Shown here: in pieces, positions 11,876 through 22,740 of the stretch
Layout of the letters: every line of letters starts with the position of its first letter
Numbering within the stretch: the first letter of the stretch is position 1
Source of the DNA: Pararge aegeria
Lineage: Eukaryota > Arthropoda > Insecta > Lepidoptera > Nymphalidae
DNA length: 64,000 bases
Reading direction: 5' to 3'
Assembly (NCBI RefSeq): GCF_905163445.1
Contig: NC_053193.1
Span: 4,154,001 to 4,218,000, forward strand
Notes under the pieces: model-generated
What the model was told of the DNA's origin: nothing
The model's database searches: none
What the model saw: only the letters and a program-made list of their open reading frames with translations
Position numbers and translations under genes: made by a program

Positions 11876-12359
11876 CGTATTGAGAATTTTTTAACAGAAA
11901 AACTTAGGAAAAAGTGATTAATTTCAAACTTTTCAAAGTGTGATATTAAAAACCTAGATGGACAGTCGCCAACAAAACTGCTGCAGAGTGTTGGGAGACA
12001 AAAGAAAAATCAAGAGCAATAAATCGACCACTGTCTCCGGCAGTGCAATCGTTTGATATGAAGGTGGTGATGAAACTCAAAACTTTGTGGTACCTCGGTC
12101 AATGAAGATTGCTCAACGAGCATCATATATTATCCGCTTAGGGGCCAGCTTTAGTTATTTACGTCACCAATAATTAGGTGAGATTGCGGACAAGCCCAAA
12201 TATAACGAAGATTAAAAACATCCATTAGCCGCATCCTCTGTGGTGACATCGTTGCAAAGGTCGGTTCGGAAATCAGAATTTCCACAGTTCTTCTCACGCT
12301 ATTTAGATTAATTAATAAAATAGTAAAACAAGTTTTTATGCATCATCGTCAACACAGGG

Positions 12360-12480
12360 CGCGAGTCTTCTCTCAGTGAGAATGATTAGGGTTTGTGGAC
12401 TTCTCACGGCTTTGAGAACAATATGGAGAACTCTCATGCATGCATTACCTCACGATGTTTTCCTTTACCGTTTTTATTAG
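12360..12480 (-). repeat. SINE family C fragment, inverted
   Basis: Contains the complement of the family core: 'gagaactctcatgcatgcattacctcacgatgttttcctttaccg'. Confidence 0.65.
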
Positions 12481-12584
12481 CTGAATCTCAAAAATTAAAA
12501 CTAACCTACATCTAAGACGGTCAGTATAGATAGGTCAGTCGCATATTTTTGGTAAACGCTATTAGGATTCTATTGATTCTATTT

Positions 12585-12852
12585 GACGGCCGACTGGCGC
12601 AGTTGGCAGCGACCCTGCTTTCTGAGTCCAAGGCCGTGGGTTCGATTCCCACAACTGGAAAATGTTTGTGTGATGAGCAATTAAGTGTTTTTCAGTGTCT
12701 GGGTGTTTATATGTATTTTCTAAGTATTTATGTATATATAATTCATAAAAATATTCATCAGTCATCTTAGTACCCATAACACAAGCTACGCTTACTTTGG
12801 GGCTAGATGGCGATGTGTGTATTGTCGTAGTATATTTATTTATTATTTATTT
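12585..12852 (+). repeat. SINE family A (Metulj-like), full copy
   Basis: Complete from 'gacggccgactggcgcagttggcagc' (box A) and 'gtgggttcgattccc' (box B) to 'gatgtgtgtattgtcgtagtat' and a (ttta)n tail. It lies inside the first copy of a tandem duplication, so it is younger than that duplication or was lost from the second copy. Confidence 0.9.
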
Positions 12853-13355
12853 ATTGCTGGGGAACTCCCCTTTCGTAAGAAAATAGACTTTAGAGCAGAC
12901 TACGCTGCTCCACGATTTTATTATGACATGCTTGGCATAGTAATAAGGTATCTCGATTAGGAGAGGTGCCAAGAATCTCATAGCATAAAAACTCCTTGAT
13001 ATCTAACAATTTTTGACTCGACGTCGGGATCAGATCCAGGCAATTTTGATTCATATCGTCTATGGCTTGGATTCGAATACAAAAACGTCGCGGGCCACAA
13101 CTAGTTAAAAAATTGTAAAGCCATTTATGTCGACGACCTCGCATGTTTTTGGTAAGCGCTATTAGAATTGTATTGCTGGGGAACTCCCCTTTCATAGGAA
13201 AATGGAATTTAGAGCAGACACTACGCTGCTCCACGATTTTATTATGACATGCTTGTCATAGTAAAAAGGTATGTCGTTTAGGTAAGGTGCTTAGAATGTC
13301 GTAGCATAAAAAATCCTTGATATCTAACAATTTTTGACTTGACGTCGGGATCGGA

Positions 13356-13362
13356 TATATAT

Positions 13363-13401
<39 letters not shown>
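13356..13401. repeat. (TA)n microsatellite
   Basis: Uninterrupted AT/TA dinucleotides except for one phase slip. It sits within copy 2 of the local tandem duplication. Confidence 0.9.
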
Positions 13402-13467
13402 CTTCTATGGCTACTACTAGTTCTACTACTACTACTAGTTAATCATATAGTAAAGCCATTTATGCCA

Positions 13468-13692
13468 ACACCTCCCTAGCGCAACGGTGAAGGCTGTGAA
13501 TTTTATGTGAGAGGTCCCGGGTTCGGTTCCTGGCAGGGTCTATTTGGAAATTAATATTCTGATTTTTTTCTGGTCTGTTCTGGTGAGAGGCTTCAGTATT
13601 GGCTAGTTACCACCCTACCAGACAAGACATGCCGCTCAGTGGCTTAGCGTTCCGATACGATGTCGCGTAGACACCGATTAGGGGGGTTTTAA
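13468..13692 (+). repeat. SINE family B copy
   Basis: Head 'acctccctagcgcaacggtgaaggctgtg' and box B 'ggtcccgggttcggttcct', then 'ctggtctgttctggtgagaggcttc' and 'gatgtcgcgtagacaccgattagggg'. The 3' third is cut and a family A SINE follows directly. Confidence 0.85.
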
Positions 13693-13697
13693 TAACT

Positions 13698-13867
13698 GAC
13701 GGCCGATTGGCGCCGTGGGTAGCGACCCTGCTTTCCTGAGTCCAAGGCCGTGGGAAATGTTTGTGTTATGAACATGAATTTTTTTCAGTGTCTGGGCGTT
13801 TATCTGTGTATTATAAGTATTTATGTATATTATTAATTAAAATATTGTGTATTGTCGTAGTATATTA
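13698..13867 (+). repeat. SINE family A, internally deleted
   Basis: Head 'gacggccgattggcgccgtgggtagcgaccctgc', but box B and the segment after it are missing ('ggccgtgggaaatgtttgtg'). The 3' body is also shortened before 'attgtcgtagtat'. Without box B it is presumably transcriptionally dead. Confidence 0.8.
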
Positions 13868-14465
13868 TTAATAACTTTAACTTTAATATAAATACCATAC
13901 AACAAGTTAGCCCGTTACCATCTTAGACTAAGGTTTTTTAAAATAAAAATAAAAAAAATTATCTATGATTGATTATCTTCGATCTGAACTCTTATAGTTA
14001 GATTGATCAATAAATTCGGGCGTAAAGCAACGCGGCAGTAGTTTTTTGGATCGGTCTTCGAAAGACCTTAGTTAAAAGAGCAAATGTCAAGCAAGCGGTA
14101 CGCCTTGGCGAGCCGATCGCTCTGATCCAATTATGTCGCGGCCCCTAAATGCATAATAAGTTTGTCATATATACCGATAATTTATAGGTCCCACATAATA
14201 ATACGGTTCCGATAAAACGCCGCGCCCATAGTTCTCTTTATGTAATGTAAAGTGTCACATGCAGATTTTTGATATGTAAGGTCAAACTGGACAAACTAAT
14301 CGCCGATTATAGACGATTGAACTGATTTTAACTAGAACTTGCATTGGAGGGTAAAACTATTACCGTAATTGTATATTTATCATCAATAGTGCTAGAATCA
14401 AGGCCTCTCACAACGGGAGGGTTTGTCCATAACCACGCTGGTTTTTCCACCACGTTTTGTCTGTC

Positions 14466-14558
14466 CGTGGCTAGTTACCATCATAACGACAAAGAGGTGC
14501 CGCTAAGCGATTTAGTGTTCCGGTGCGATGTCGTGTAGTCACCGATAAGGGGGTATGG
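14466..14558 (+). repeat. SINE family B body fragment
   Basis: Contains 'cgtggctagttaccatcataacgacaaagaggtgccgctaagcgatttagtgttccgg'. The head is diverged or absent. Confidence 0.6.
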
Positions 14559-14562
14559 CCAG

Positions 14563-14615
14563 TGGCGTGCATAGAGGGTATGCACAGGGTATGCAAATGA
14601 TATACAATGTACAAT
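14563..14615 (+). mobile_element. Left end of a hAT MITE (partial)
   Basis: Reads 'ccagtggcgtgcatagagggtatgcacagggtatgcaaatgata', near-identical to the left end at 55515. No matching right end was found before the LINE fragment at 14725. Confidence 0.6.
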
Positions 14616-14724
14616 ATAGTATTCGTAATACAACATATTAGTCTTTATAAACAAAAAGTGGATACAAACAGTCGACTAACAAGAAATGGTCATTAATTAC
14701 ATCTGCATATCGTCTGCAAAAGGT

Positions 14725-15055
14725 GCAGAAGTCATTTGTGGGATTGAGTGTACGCTTTTATAATATGATTCCTAAGGCAATTTTGGACCTACCAATGCAT
14801 AAGTTTAAAGAATGTGTTAAAACACATTTATTACAGCGAGGTTATTATACAATTGATGAATTTCTTAATGACAAGGTTGCTTGGAAGCATCCGGCTCCGC
14901 TTTCATCTCTCACAAGATAGAAAAATTAATTTTATAAATGTAAAATGTAAATGTAATGTAAATTGTTGATATTGGAAAAGAGCAACTGCTGAGTTTCTTA
15001 TCGGTTTCTTCTCGGTAGAATCTGCCTTCCGAACCGGTGGTAGAGTCACTTCACA
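14725..15055 (+). mobile_element. LINE 3' end with C-terminal ORF remnant (family D)
   Basis: The frame from 14723 to 14920 ends in a typical CR1/jockey-like RT C-terminus: 'FYNMIPKAILDLP', then 'HKFKECVKTHLLQRGYYTID' and a stop. The family 3' UTR follows ('gttgatattggaaaagagcaactgctgag', 'ggtagaatctgccttccgaaccggtgg'). It is 5'-truncated and a family A SINE abuts its 3' side. Confidence 0.75.
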
Positions 15056-15059
15056 CAGG

Positions 15060-15262
15060 CACACTGCTTTCCGAGTCCGAGGCCGTGGGTTCGATTCCCA
15101 CAACTGGAAAATGTTTGTGTGATGAACATGAATGTTTTTCAGTGTTTATCTGCATATTATAAGTATTTATGTATATTATTCATAAAAATATTCATCTTAG
15201 TACCCATAAAACAAGCTGCGCTTACTTTGGGGCTAGATGGCGATGTGTGCATTGTCGTAGTA
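15060..15262 (+). repeat. SINE family A, 5'-truncated
   Basis: Starts within the tRNA-like head at 'actgctttccgagtccgagg', keeps box B 'gggttcgattccc', and ends 'gcgatgtgtgcattgtcgtagta' followed by TA repeats. Confidence 0.8.
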
Positions 15263-15798
15263 AATATATATATACATATATATATTATATACCTACCTAG
15301 CAGTAGCCATTGTTTAACTCGTTTTTGTTTAAGAATCTCGCGGACTTTTTTATTTATTCCTTGATAAAAAATAACCTTTTTTCCGCCTCTACCATGCAAA
15401 CTATCTATATATTATGTAAAATTTCGCCTATTTCCATCTCCTTCTTGCACGATGGACATACTGCATACTCTATAGAACTTATATGTGCCAAATTTAACGA
15501 TGCAGATGAGTGATGGGGATTGGTCTAATATACACACAGACAGACACACTTTGCCTCATAGTACTAGTAAATTGATTATGCGTATAATTTATTGGATAAG
15601 GTATTTCATAATATTGCGTTTCGCTGTCGAATAAGCAGGCATTTTGCTGATCTCTCCGAATAGACATACTTTTTGAATTAATGCTGTGACCTTGTTACCT
15701 CTTTCAAGTATATCATGCGTAAGAAAATATACAAGTTATATTATGTGGTGAAAATCTCGCCTGGTGTGCTGCATTCTATGATGGTGGTGAGCTACATT

Positions 15799-15913
15799 GT
15801 TAGGAGTATGGCAGTTATATAAACACCATACCTCTAATCGCTTTCTACGCGGCATCGTACTGGAACGCTTAGTCCGTTACCATCTTAGACTGCATCATCA
15901 CTTACCATTAGGT
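15799..15913. repeat. SINE family B, internally inverted fragment
   Basis: First half is minus-strand sequence ('gttaggagtatggcag' to 'ctttctacgcggcatcgtactggaacgctta'). The second half is plus-strand ('gtccgttaccatcttagactgcatcatcacttacc'). One end was inverted relative to the other, as in LINE-mediated twin priming or a later rearrangement. Confidence 0.6.
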
Positions 15914-15959
15914 GTATCTATACCTACTATACTCAAATACTTAATTATGTATTACATTC

Positions 15960-16150
15960 TACATTAAACATGTTACACTAATGTTAGTGATGGTGATAAC
16001 TGCATTCGTTAACTTAAAACTAAAGCTAGGAGGGTTCCAAACACGCCCTGGTCTAAGAAGAGCCCACAACAAACTTAGCCAGGTTGTTTTTTGTTATCAC
16101 CATCTCACAGTCTAGTTAATGTTGAGCCATGAAGTACGAGTAATTCATAC
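15960..16150 (-). repeat. LINE 3' UTR fragment (family E)
   Basis: Contains 'ggtgataactgcattcgttaacttaaaactaaagctaggagggttccaaacacgccctggtctaag', the complement of 18560-18670. Confidence 0.65.
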
Positions 16151-16324
16151 CCAAGCTTTTTTATTATACATGTAATCCTTATTTATTTTGTTTATTATTT
16201 AAACAACTTTATTGCATATAAAGGGAACACACACAGGAACACTTACATTAACATAAATTATATGCAAAAGAAAAGAAGAAATCACTGTTAGTGATAAGGC
16301 CGCCTTTTGCATATAATTTATGTA

Positions 16325-16445
16325 TATATATGTTTATATAATATATATATATATATATGTTTATATATATAATATATATATATATATTATATAAATAATT
16401 AAATAAAATAATAAATGTAATAATATTTTTATATATATATTATAA
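16325..16445. repeat. AT-rich simple-sequence block
   Basis: Long runs of alternating TA with short interruptions, followed to about 16465 by (taa)n-like sequence. Not coding. Confidence 0.8.
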
Positions 16446-16479
16446 TAATTATTATTATTATAATTGGATTTTTCTATAA

Positions 16480-16560
16480 GCTTACGTTTTATATAAACTT
16501 TGAACTTATTGACAGACATCTCAAGGATTTCAAATAAAAATATATACAATTACCCTTAAA
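16480..16560 (-). mobile_element. LINE C-terminal coding remnant (family E)
   Basis: The complement encodes the same short segment as 18380-18500: a run of the type 'LEMS.(N/K)KFKVYIKRKLIEK'. Only about 25 codons remain. Confidence 0.6.
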
Positions 16561-16979
16561 TAAATTACTAATTTTATGCAGCCTAGTAAACTGCAATTCG
16601 AAAATGTAGGCTTTATTTGTCTTTAAATCATCCTCTACCTCGGTTCAGTCTTTACGAAGATGAGATTGACACAACAAGTCAGATATACAGTAAACACATG
16701 TGAAGACAAAAGTGTTTTATTAATTTAGAGTATTTGATTATTTAACAACAACAAACCAGTTATTTCCTAATCACAGACGGACACTTCCATTTTATTTATT
16801 TATACAATTAGCATTCAAATTTATAGTTTTGTCGTCATATAAATGTTATAATTATGCTGCTCTAAGTGTCAAGTTACAAAATGAATATTGAATAATCATG
16901 GTCTTCTTTTGATTTTAGTGTAGTAATGGCCTTAATGAAGTATACATCCAAAAGTTATGATAAAAATGAATATAATATA

Positions 16980-17200
16980 CTAAATTCGAAAAATTCAAAA
17001 TTCATTTATTTCAAGTTTGCCTAATATAAGCACTTTTGAAACGTCAAGTCTGTCTGTTTGTAGTGACTCTGTCACCACCGGTCCGGAAGGCAGATTCTAC
17101 CGTTTTCTGACTAGATAGATTGCATAGCATACCTTTTTATTATACCTATACTAGAAAGAGTGAAACAAAGAACAATAGCCGGCAAGAAACTCAGCAGTTG
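16980..17200 (-). repeat. LINE 3' end (family D), inverted
   Basis: Begins 'aaaaattcaaaattcatttatttcaag' and contains 'gtctgtttgtagtgactctgtcaccaccggtccggaaggcagattctacc', the complement of the family D 3' UTR. Confidence 0.7.
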
Positions 17201-17459
17201 CTCTTTTCTAGATGTGCCCTGCGGCTTCGCCCGCGTAATTTTAGGAGGCAGTCTACACCTATAGTCACATATGAGATTTTGAGATTTTTTCACAAACATT
17301 TTTTTATCTTAAGTAATTTTTTTTTCAATGTGAAGTTTTCTATATTATTTCTAATACCTCCAAGAATATGTATAAAAAGTTTCATGAAGATCGGTTCTGT
17401 AGTTTTCGCGTGAAAGCGTAAAGCGTGACTTTGACTTTGACGGCCGCGTTGGCCCGCGA

Positions 17460-17840
17460 AGCAGGATAGCCTAGTGGATAAGGCTTCGGATTTCCTTACG
17501 TGAAGACCGAGTTCGAGCCCCGTCACTCACCATTGACTATTCGGAGTCATGTGCGTTTTTTAAATTTAAGCAAATCAAAGGCTTTTCTGAAGGAGATCGC
17601 TTCAAGCGATAACACCGCCTTTCTGCATATATATTTATTTAGCTTTTGTTTTGTTCAATTTGTTTTTTTTTTCTGTATGTGCAATAAAGTCTTTCTATCT
17701 ATCTATCTATTTATCGATTGCCTTAAACGATGAAGGAAAATCGTGAGGAAACCAACCCGCACTGAGCCAGCGTGGTAGACTACGGATTAACCCCTTCTCA
17801 TTGTGAGAGGAGACCCGTGACCTGTAGTGGGCCGGTTAAC
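17460..17840 (+). repeat. SINE family C with a nested LINE tail
   Basis: The head 'caggatagcctagtggataaggcttcgg..gagttcgagccccgtcac' carries box A and box B like sequence. The element is interrupted at about 17566-17713 by a family F LINE tail ('agatcgcttcaagcgataacaccgcc', 'gtgcaataaagtctttctatctatc'). It then resumes 'ttgccttaaacgatgaaggaaaatcgtgaggaaac' to 'gtagtgggccgg'. The LINE tail is therefore the younger insertion. Confidence 0.75.
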
Positions 17841-18028
17841 TTTTCATCTTAACACAGTCATATTTAACTTTATTTTAACATACCAAATATCTTCACAACA
17901 CACACAAACACACAAATACACTATCGCATTTATTATATTTAGGGTTACTGTTAAGCACGCGGTAATCCGCATTATAAAGATAAGCCTTCCCTTTGTCATA
18001 ATTTTTAATAATTTTTAATAATAATATT

Positions 18029-18271
18029 GACGTACGATTGGCGCAGTGGGCAGCGACCCTGCTTTCTGAGTCCAAGGTCGTGGGTTCGATTCCCACAGCT
18101 GGAAAATGTTAGTGTGACGAACATGAATATTTTTCAGTGTAAGTTTTCGGTGCTTATATGTATATTATAAGTATTTATGTATAAAAAATATTATTCCTTA
18201 AAAAATATTCATCAGTCATCTTAGTACCCATAACACAAACTACGCTTACTTTGGGGCTAGATGGCGATGTG
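18029..18271 (+). repeat. SINE family A (Metulj-like)
   Basis: From 'gacgtacgattggcgcagtgggcagc' and box B 'gggttcgattccc' to 'ggggctagatggcgatgtg'. The terminal 'tattgtcgtagta' is missing because a family E LINE fragment begins immediately after it. Confidence 0.85.
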
Positions 18272-18274
18272 ACT

Positions 18275-18785
18275 GCAATAATTTAAACATTAGAAGTAAG
18301 AATAAACTTACAGTGCAATATACTAGGTTACATAAAATTCATAATTCGTTTAAAGGAAATTGCATACAATTCTACAATAAACTACCAATTGACATCTTGG
18401 AGATGTCTCTTAAAAAGTTCAAAGTTTGTATTAAACGTAAGCTTATAGAAAAGTCCTATTATAGTATAAAGGACTACGTAAACGATAAAAAAGCTTGGGT
18501 GTAAATTATTGCTCTAACCAGGTTGCTCTTCTAATAATTTAAAATGACATTGTGAGATGGCGATAACAAAAAAAAAAAAAAAAAACACCCGGCTAAGTTT
18601 GTTGTGGGCTTCTTCTTAGACCGGGACGCGTTTGGAACCCTCGTAGCTTTAGTTTTAAGTTTACGAATGTGGTTATCGCCATCATCTCACTACCGTGTAA
18701 TTCTTATGTACGCATCAAAAGTGCCACCTGTGGGCCTACTTGAATAAAGATATTTTTGACTTTGACTTTGACTTTGATGTGTGTA
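18275..18785 (+). mobile_element. LINE 3' end with C-terminal ORF remnant (family E)
   Basis: The frame 18313-18504 ends in a CR1/jockey-like C-terminus ('FYNKLPIDILEMSLKKFKVC', then 'RKLIEKSYYSIKDYVND' and a stop after a Lys-Ala-Trp-Val). The 3' UTR holds 'gttgtgggcttcttcttag' and ends in (gacttt)n. It is 5'-truncated. This is the best coding copy of this family in the window. Confidence 0.75.
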
Positions 18786-19595
18786 TACTCGTACTATATA
18801 TTTATTTATTTTTTATAATTACTTAGTATATTTTGTTCTACTTATAAGGACAAAAATGTATTTAAATTAAGAAATGTATAAAACATTTGCTCGTGATCTC
18901 GCTCGCATTTATTTCGGATAAAAGGTATCTTATGACATTCTCAAGGACTGAAGCTACGAAAATTCTTGATTTCGACAAGATTAGCGTAGTCTTCATAGAT
19001 GCAAAAAAATACTGCCCTAAAATTTAATATTACTCTTACTTATAGTATGAGGATTTTTATGCCATCTTGTTCTTTATTCCTACCTTGGTCTGAAACCTTT
19101 GCAATTCGCTGGCAACAAACAAGCAAATAAACAATCAGATTTTTGAGTATTTAATTTTCATTTAAAATTAACATAATACTTCAAAACCTATTGCTTAATT
19201 TAATTACTCATAAAAAATTGTAATAAAATCATAATAAAACTCCATTTTTATGTGCAATTTGATCGGTTACCAGAATTTCGTTAAGACTAAAAGCTAGCAC
19301 TATTCGCCAATAGATAGAAACTCGTGTTTTCAAGAGAGAGCGATTAACTTACCTTGATTACACACATTATGTTGCAACATAGATAAAGAATTTATATTAC
19401 ATTTAGTGAATCGACATTTACAAAATCCAAAATTACAAAATTTATATGTTACTGAAAATGTTGTAATAATATGTAAATAAAAGTCAATTTTTATGATCAG
19501 ATTGATATATATCGCTACTTCATTTCACTAAGAAATATATATGTTTATTTATATGCACCACGTACCTATCTTCTTAAGCTTTGTTAGCGCTTTTG
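18786..19595. other. AT-rich stretch, nothing recognised
   Basis: No exon-like reading frame and no repeat match. Confidence 0.4.
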
Positions 19596-19599
19596 GTTG

Positions 19600-19710
19600 C
19601 CTGGAAGAGATCGCTATGTAGCGATAAGGCCGCCAAATTGTATACTTTTTGTTAAATTTTACTATATTTTTATTGTACATAAAAGTGTATTCATTCATTC
19701 ATTCATTCAA
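19600..19710 (+). repeat. LINE 3' tail (family F)
   Basis: 'gaagagatcgctatgtagcgataaggccgcc' is followed by a T-rich stretch and ends in (attc)n, as in the other tails of this family. Confidence 0.6.
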
Positions 19711-19714
19711 ATAT

Positions 19715-19935
19715 CATATCATCATCATCATATCAACTAAAGGATGTCCACTGCCGGACATAGGTCTTTTGAAGGGAGTTCCAAATTTCGCGGTTTTGTG
19801 CCGCTTAGATCCAGCGGCTATCTGCGACGCGCTTAATATCGTCTGTCCACCTCGTTGGGGGTCGACCAACGCTGCGCTTACCAGTGCGGGGCTGCCATAC
19901 CAGCACCTTTGGACCCCTACGTCCATCCTTTCTCC
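19715..19935 (-). pseudogene. RTE-like LINE ORF C-terminus, decayed
   Basis: The plus strand reads 'catcatcatatcaactaaaggatgtccactgccggacataggtc', the frequent end of an RTE-type element. The minus-strand frame 19926-19714 encodes the degenerate final RT segment ('QIAAGSKRHKTAKFG' in place of the usual run around a conserved Trp). A second small piece of the same family lies at 32955-33033. Confidence 0.55.
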
Positions 19936-20239
19936 GAACTACTCGTATATAACTCCGAAATATGGTTACATAATTTTAAGAGTAAACATCCATTATTTAG
20001 GCAAGCGAACTTCGCTTTAGGCTGAAGAATTCATCACAGATGTGATCACAGAAAATTATGTGAGATGATTTTGAAATGTCTTTTGGACGTTTAAATTATC
20101 TATATATATATATAAAAGAGAAAGTGTGTGGGTATGTTCCGTATAGGCTCCGAAACGGCTTGACCGATTTAAATGAAACTTTCAGGGAATCTCCGGATTC
20201 ACCTGGCGAGTAATCATGTAGTTTGGCGACGATCTGATT

Positions 20240-20593
20240 GATCTAATATGATTCCTAAGGTGGTTTTGGACCTGCACAAGTTTAAAGAATTTGTTAAAAC
20301 ACATTTATTACAGCGAGGTTACTATACAATTCATGAATTTTTTAATGACAAGGTTGCTTGGAAGCATCCGGCTCCGCTTTCAGCTCTCACAAGATAGAAA
20401 AATGAATGTTAAAATGCAAAATGTAAATTGTTGATGTTGGAAAAGAGCAACTGCTGAATTTCTTGCTGGCTTCTTCTCGGTAGAATCTGCCTTCCGAACC
20501 GGTGGTGGAATCACTACAAACAGACGGACTTGACGTTTCAAAAGTGCTTATATTAGGCCTACTTGAAATAAATGAATTTTGAATTTTGAATTC
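20240..20593 (+). repeat. LINE 3' end (family D)
   Basis: Near-duplicate of 14745-15050: 'atgattcctaaggtggttttggacctgcacaagtttaaagaa', the 'cacatttattacagcgaggttactatacaatt' coding remnant, the shared 3' UTR and the terminal 'gaattttgaattttgaatt'. Confidence 0.75.
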
Positions 20594-20819
20594 GATCGGA
20601 GCACTCCTATTTTTGAACTGTCAAACTGTCAAATACAGCTTTTATTTACTATGATGATATTCTATTGTTGGGTGTACATGGGTGTAGATAATGATCTTCA
20701 CCCGCTCGAGAAGAGAATAGAAGAGAATGAATACGGAGAGAAATAAATGATTTAATATATTATGAGACTTAAATTAAAAATTTAATGATGTAAGTTTATT
20801 GTTTAAATAAAATAGTATT

Positions 20820-21099
20820 AAATAGATGTGCCCTGCGGCTTCGCTCGCGTAATTTTGTAATTTTGGGGAGCAGCGTACTGCTTCATAGTCTACACCTATA
20901 GTCATATATGAGATTTTGAGATTTTTTACATACATTTTTTTATCTTGCGTAATTTTTTTTCAATGAAATGTATTCTATATTATTTCTAATACCTCCAATA
21001 ATATGTATTAAAGGTTTCATGAATATCAGTTTAGTAGATTTCACGTGAAATTGTAACAAACAAACTTACATTCACATTTATAATATTAGTAGGGATAGG
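20820..21099 (+). repeat. High-copy repeat (family G), 3' end intact
   Basis: Contains 'gtgccctgcggcttcgctcgcgtaatttt' and ends 'cttacattcacatttataatattagtagggatagg'. A closely related piece lies at 17214-17420. The hAT MITE at 21100 is inserted into its terminal 'gggatagg'. Confidence 0.7.
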
Positions 21100-21242
21100 C
21101 AGTGGCGTGCACAGAGTTTTTGACCAGGGTATGCATAAAGAAGGCAGATGCCATAAAATGGAACAATCCTTCGCATTACTGAGTTATACAAAAAATTTAG
21201 GGTATGCAGAGCTTTTGTGCATGTATCAAGTGCACGCCACTG
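21100..21242. mobile_element. hAT-type MITE, 143 bp
   Basis: Begins CAGTGGCGTGCA and ends TGCACGCCACTG (12-bp perfect terminal inverted repeats), flanked by an exact 8-bp duplication gggatagg (21092-21099 and 21243-21250). It has no transposase coding capacity. The interior is diverged from the copies at 8126 and 55515. Confidence 0.92.
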
Positions 21243-21448
21243 GGGATAGGGATAGTATTTTTAGTAACAGAAGAGCTTTTTGTGGCAGATCTCGTCCGGT
21301 GAGGTACAATCGCCATGCTTCTTTCTGCCGCTGAAATCTTATCTTAGCAATCTTCTAAATCTAGGTCTTAGCCCAGCAGTGGGAGTAATATTATCTAGCT
21401 GAGGAATAGGTTATTGTACCTACACAAAAATATCAAAAACGTTGTTTT

Positions 21449-21560
21449 ACGACCTCCCTGGCGCAACGGGGAGCACCGTGAATTTAAGCAGAAGGTCCCG
21501 GAAACGATTCCCAGCAGGGGAATTACAATTTCTGAATTTTCTCTGTTTTTGTTTTGTCAC
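21449..21560 (+). repeat. SINE family B head
   Basis: 'gacctccctggcgcaacggggagcaccgtgaatttaagcagaaggtcccggaaacgattccc' holds box A and box B like blocks. It is truncated after 'tctgaattttctctg'. Confidence 0.75.
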
Positions 21561-22619
21561 TAATGGCTAAATGAGGACTCTGTATGTTCTAAATTTTCTG
21601 GGAAGGAGTTGGGAAGCATTGGGAGAAGGATTGTTGACAGATGGGAAAGGCTTTGTACTATTGTATGATTCTATTCCTAACACATTCATTAGGCATATTT
21701 ATGCATCATCATAGTTTTATATCAGTTACATCCTGATTACTCAAACTATACACTTTCTAAGAAACTTGTATAAATAATAACAAATAATGCGACAAGAATG
21801 CAATACATAATAATATTAGTAACGTGCAATATATTTATATGGTAATGAGACCAATATGAATCCGTAGGCAAATTAAACAGAGGTGTGTAGCGTTGACACG
21901 CCGATAAACAGTCTTAACATGCAATAAAATAACTTACAGCAATCATAGAATGAATATGGTAATGTGCGGTAAGTAGATCCGTCTACAGTTGTACAGTTGC
22001 TGACACCCATTTTCGTGGTGCCAGTTTCATCCAATTTGGTTAATAATTTACAGCCTCGGATCTAGGGGGGGGGGCTAAGGCGGGACACCAGCCTCGGTCG
22101 GCATCAGTTTTACACAAAAAAAATAGGAAAACCCTATACCTATACTAATCCTATACTATAAAGGCAAAAATTCGAAACTGTGGTTGTTTGTTTGGGCTTT
22201 CTTTAACATAGCAACCATTCAATTTGAATTTTAGCATTCAAGTTGAATGGTTGGAATTTAGAGTTAGATGAAAGGACGGAGGGTAACATAGGCTACTTAT
22301 TTATCCCAGGAAAGCTAACGGTTCCCACGGAATTTTATAAAATACCGTAATAAACGAAGAGGACGTGGCAACCGCTAGTATATTATAAAGAGAACCAATT
22401 TATTCTCTAAGAGTTCTAAATGTCCCATTCACGCAAAATGCCAACCATTAGTGAGTCTTTTTACGGAATTTATCTATATTTATACATATTCATAGAGGGA
22501 AAACACCCCGCAACCGTCTCACTTTACACCTGCAAAATGTTGCTAGCGCACAAATTTTTTCCCATTTTCCCATTTTATGGTAAACGTTTAGGATATCAGT
22601 GGTAAAATAATTACTGTCA

Positions 22620-22740
22620 AATGCTAAATAGTATTTAGTGCCTAACCGTTTGTTAGAGAAACACTACTAAAGAGGAATGGTTATTGTTGCTCCATGTAAG
22701 TCTTGTACACGGTTTCTGTATGTTCTCTATTCTGTTATAA
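22620..22740 (+). repeat. Unclassified interspersed repeat (family H)
   Basis: 'actactaaag.ggaatggttattgttgctcca' and 'cttgtacacggtttctgtatgt' recur at 30120-30245 and, inverted, at 56205-56345. It is non-coding. Confidence 0.6.

Larger units (their letters stand above)
12542..13465. repeat. Tandem duplication, ~320-bp unit, first copy split by a SINE
   Basis: Copy 1 starts 'catatttttggtaaacgctattagg' at 12542 and resumes after the SINE at 12853 with 'ttgctggggaactcccctttcg'. Copy 2 starts 'catgtttttggtaagcgctatta' at 13142 and continues directly into 'ttgctggggaactcccctttca'. Both run through 'tgatatctaacaatttttgac' and 'gtaaagccatttatg'. Copy 2 carries a (TA)n expansion at 13356-13401 in place of internal unit sequence. 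No protein is recognised. A minus-strand open frame at 12890-13234 spans the junction but has no domain that I know. Confidence 0.8.

Noticed and set aside
12890..13234. Minus-strand 114-codon open frame as a gene
   Set aside because: It crosses the junction of a local tandem duplication and shows no domain; repeat origin is more likely.
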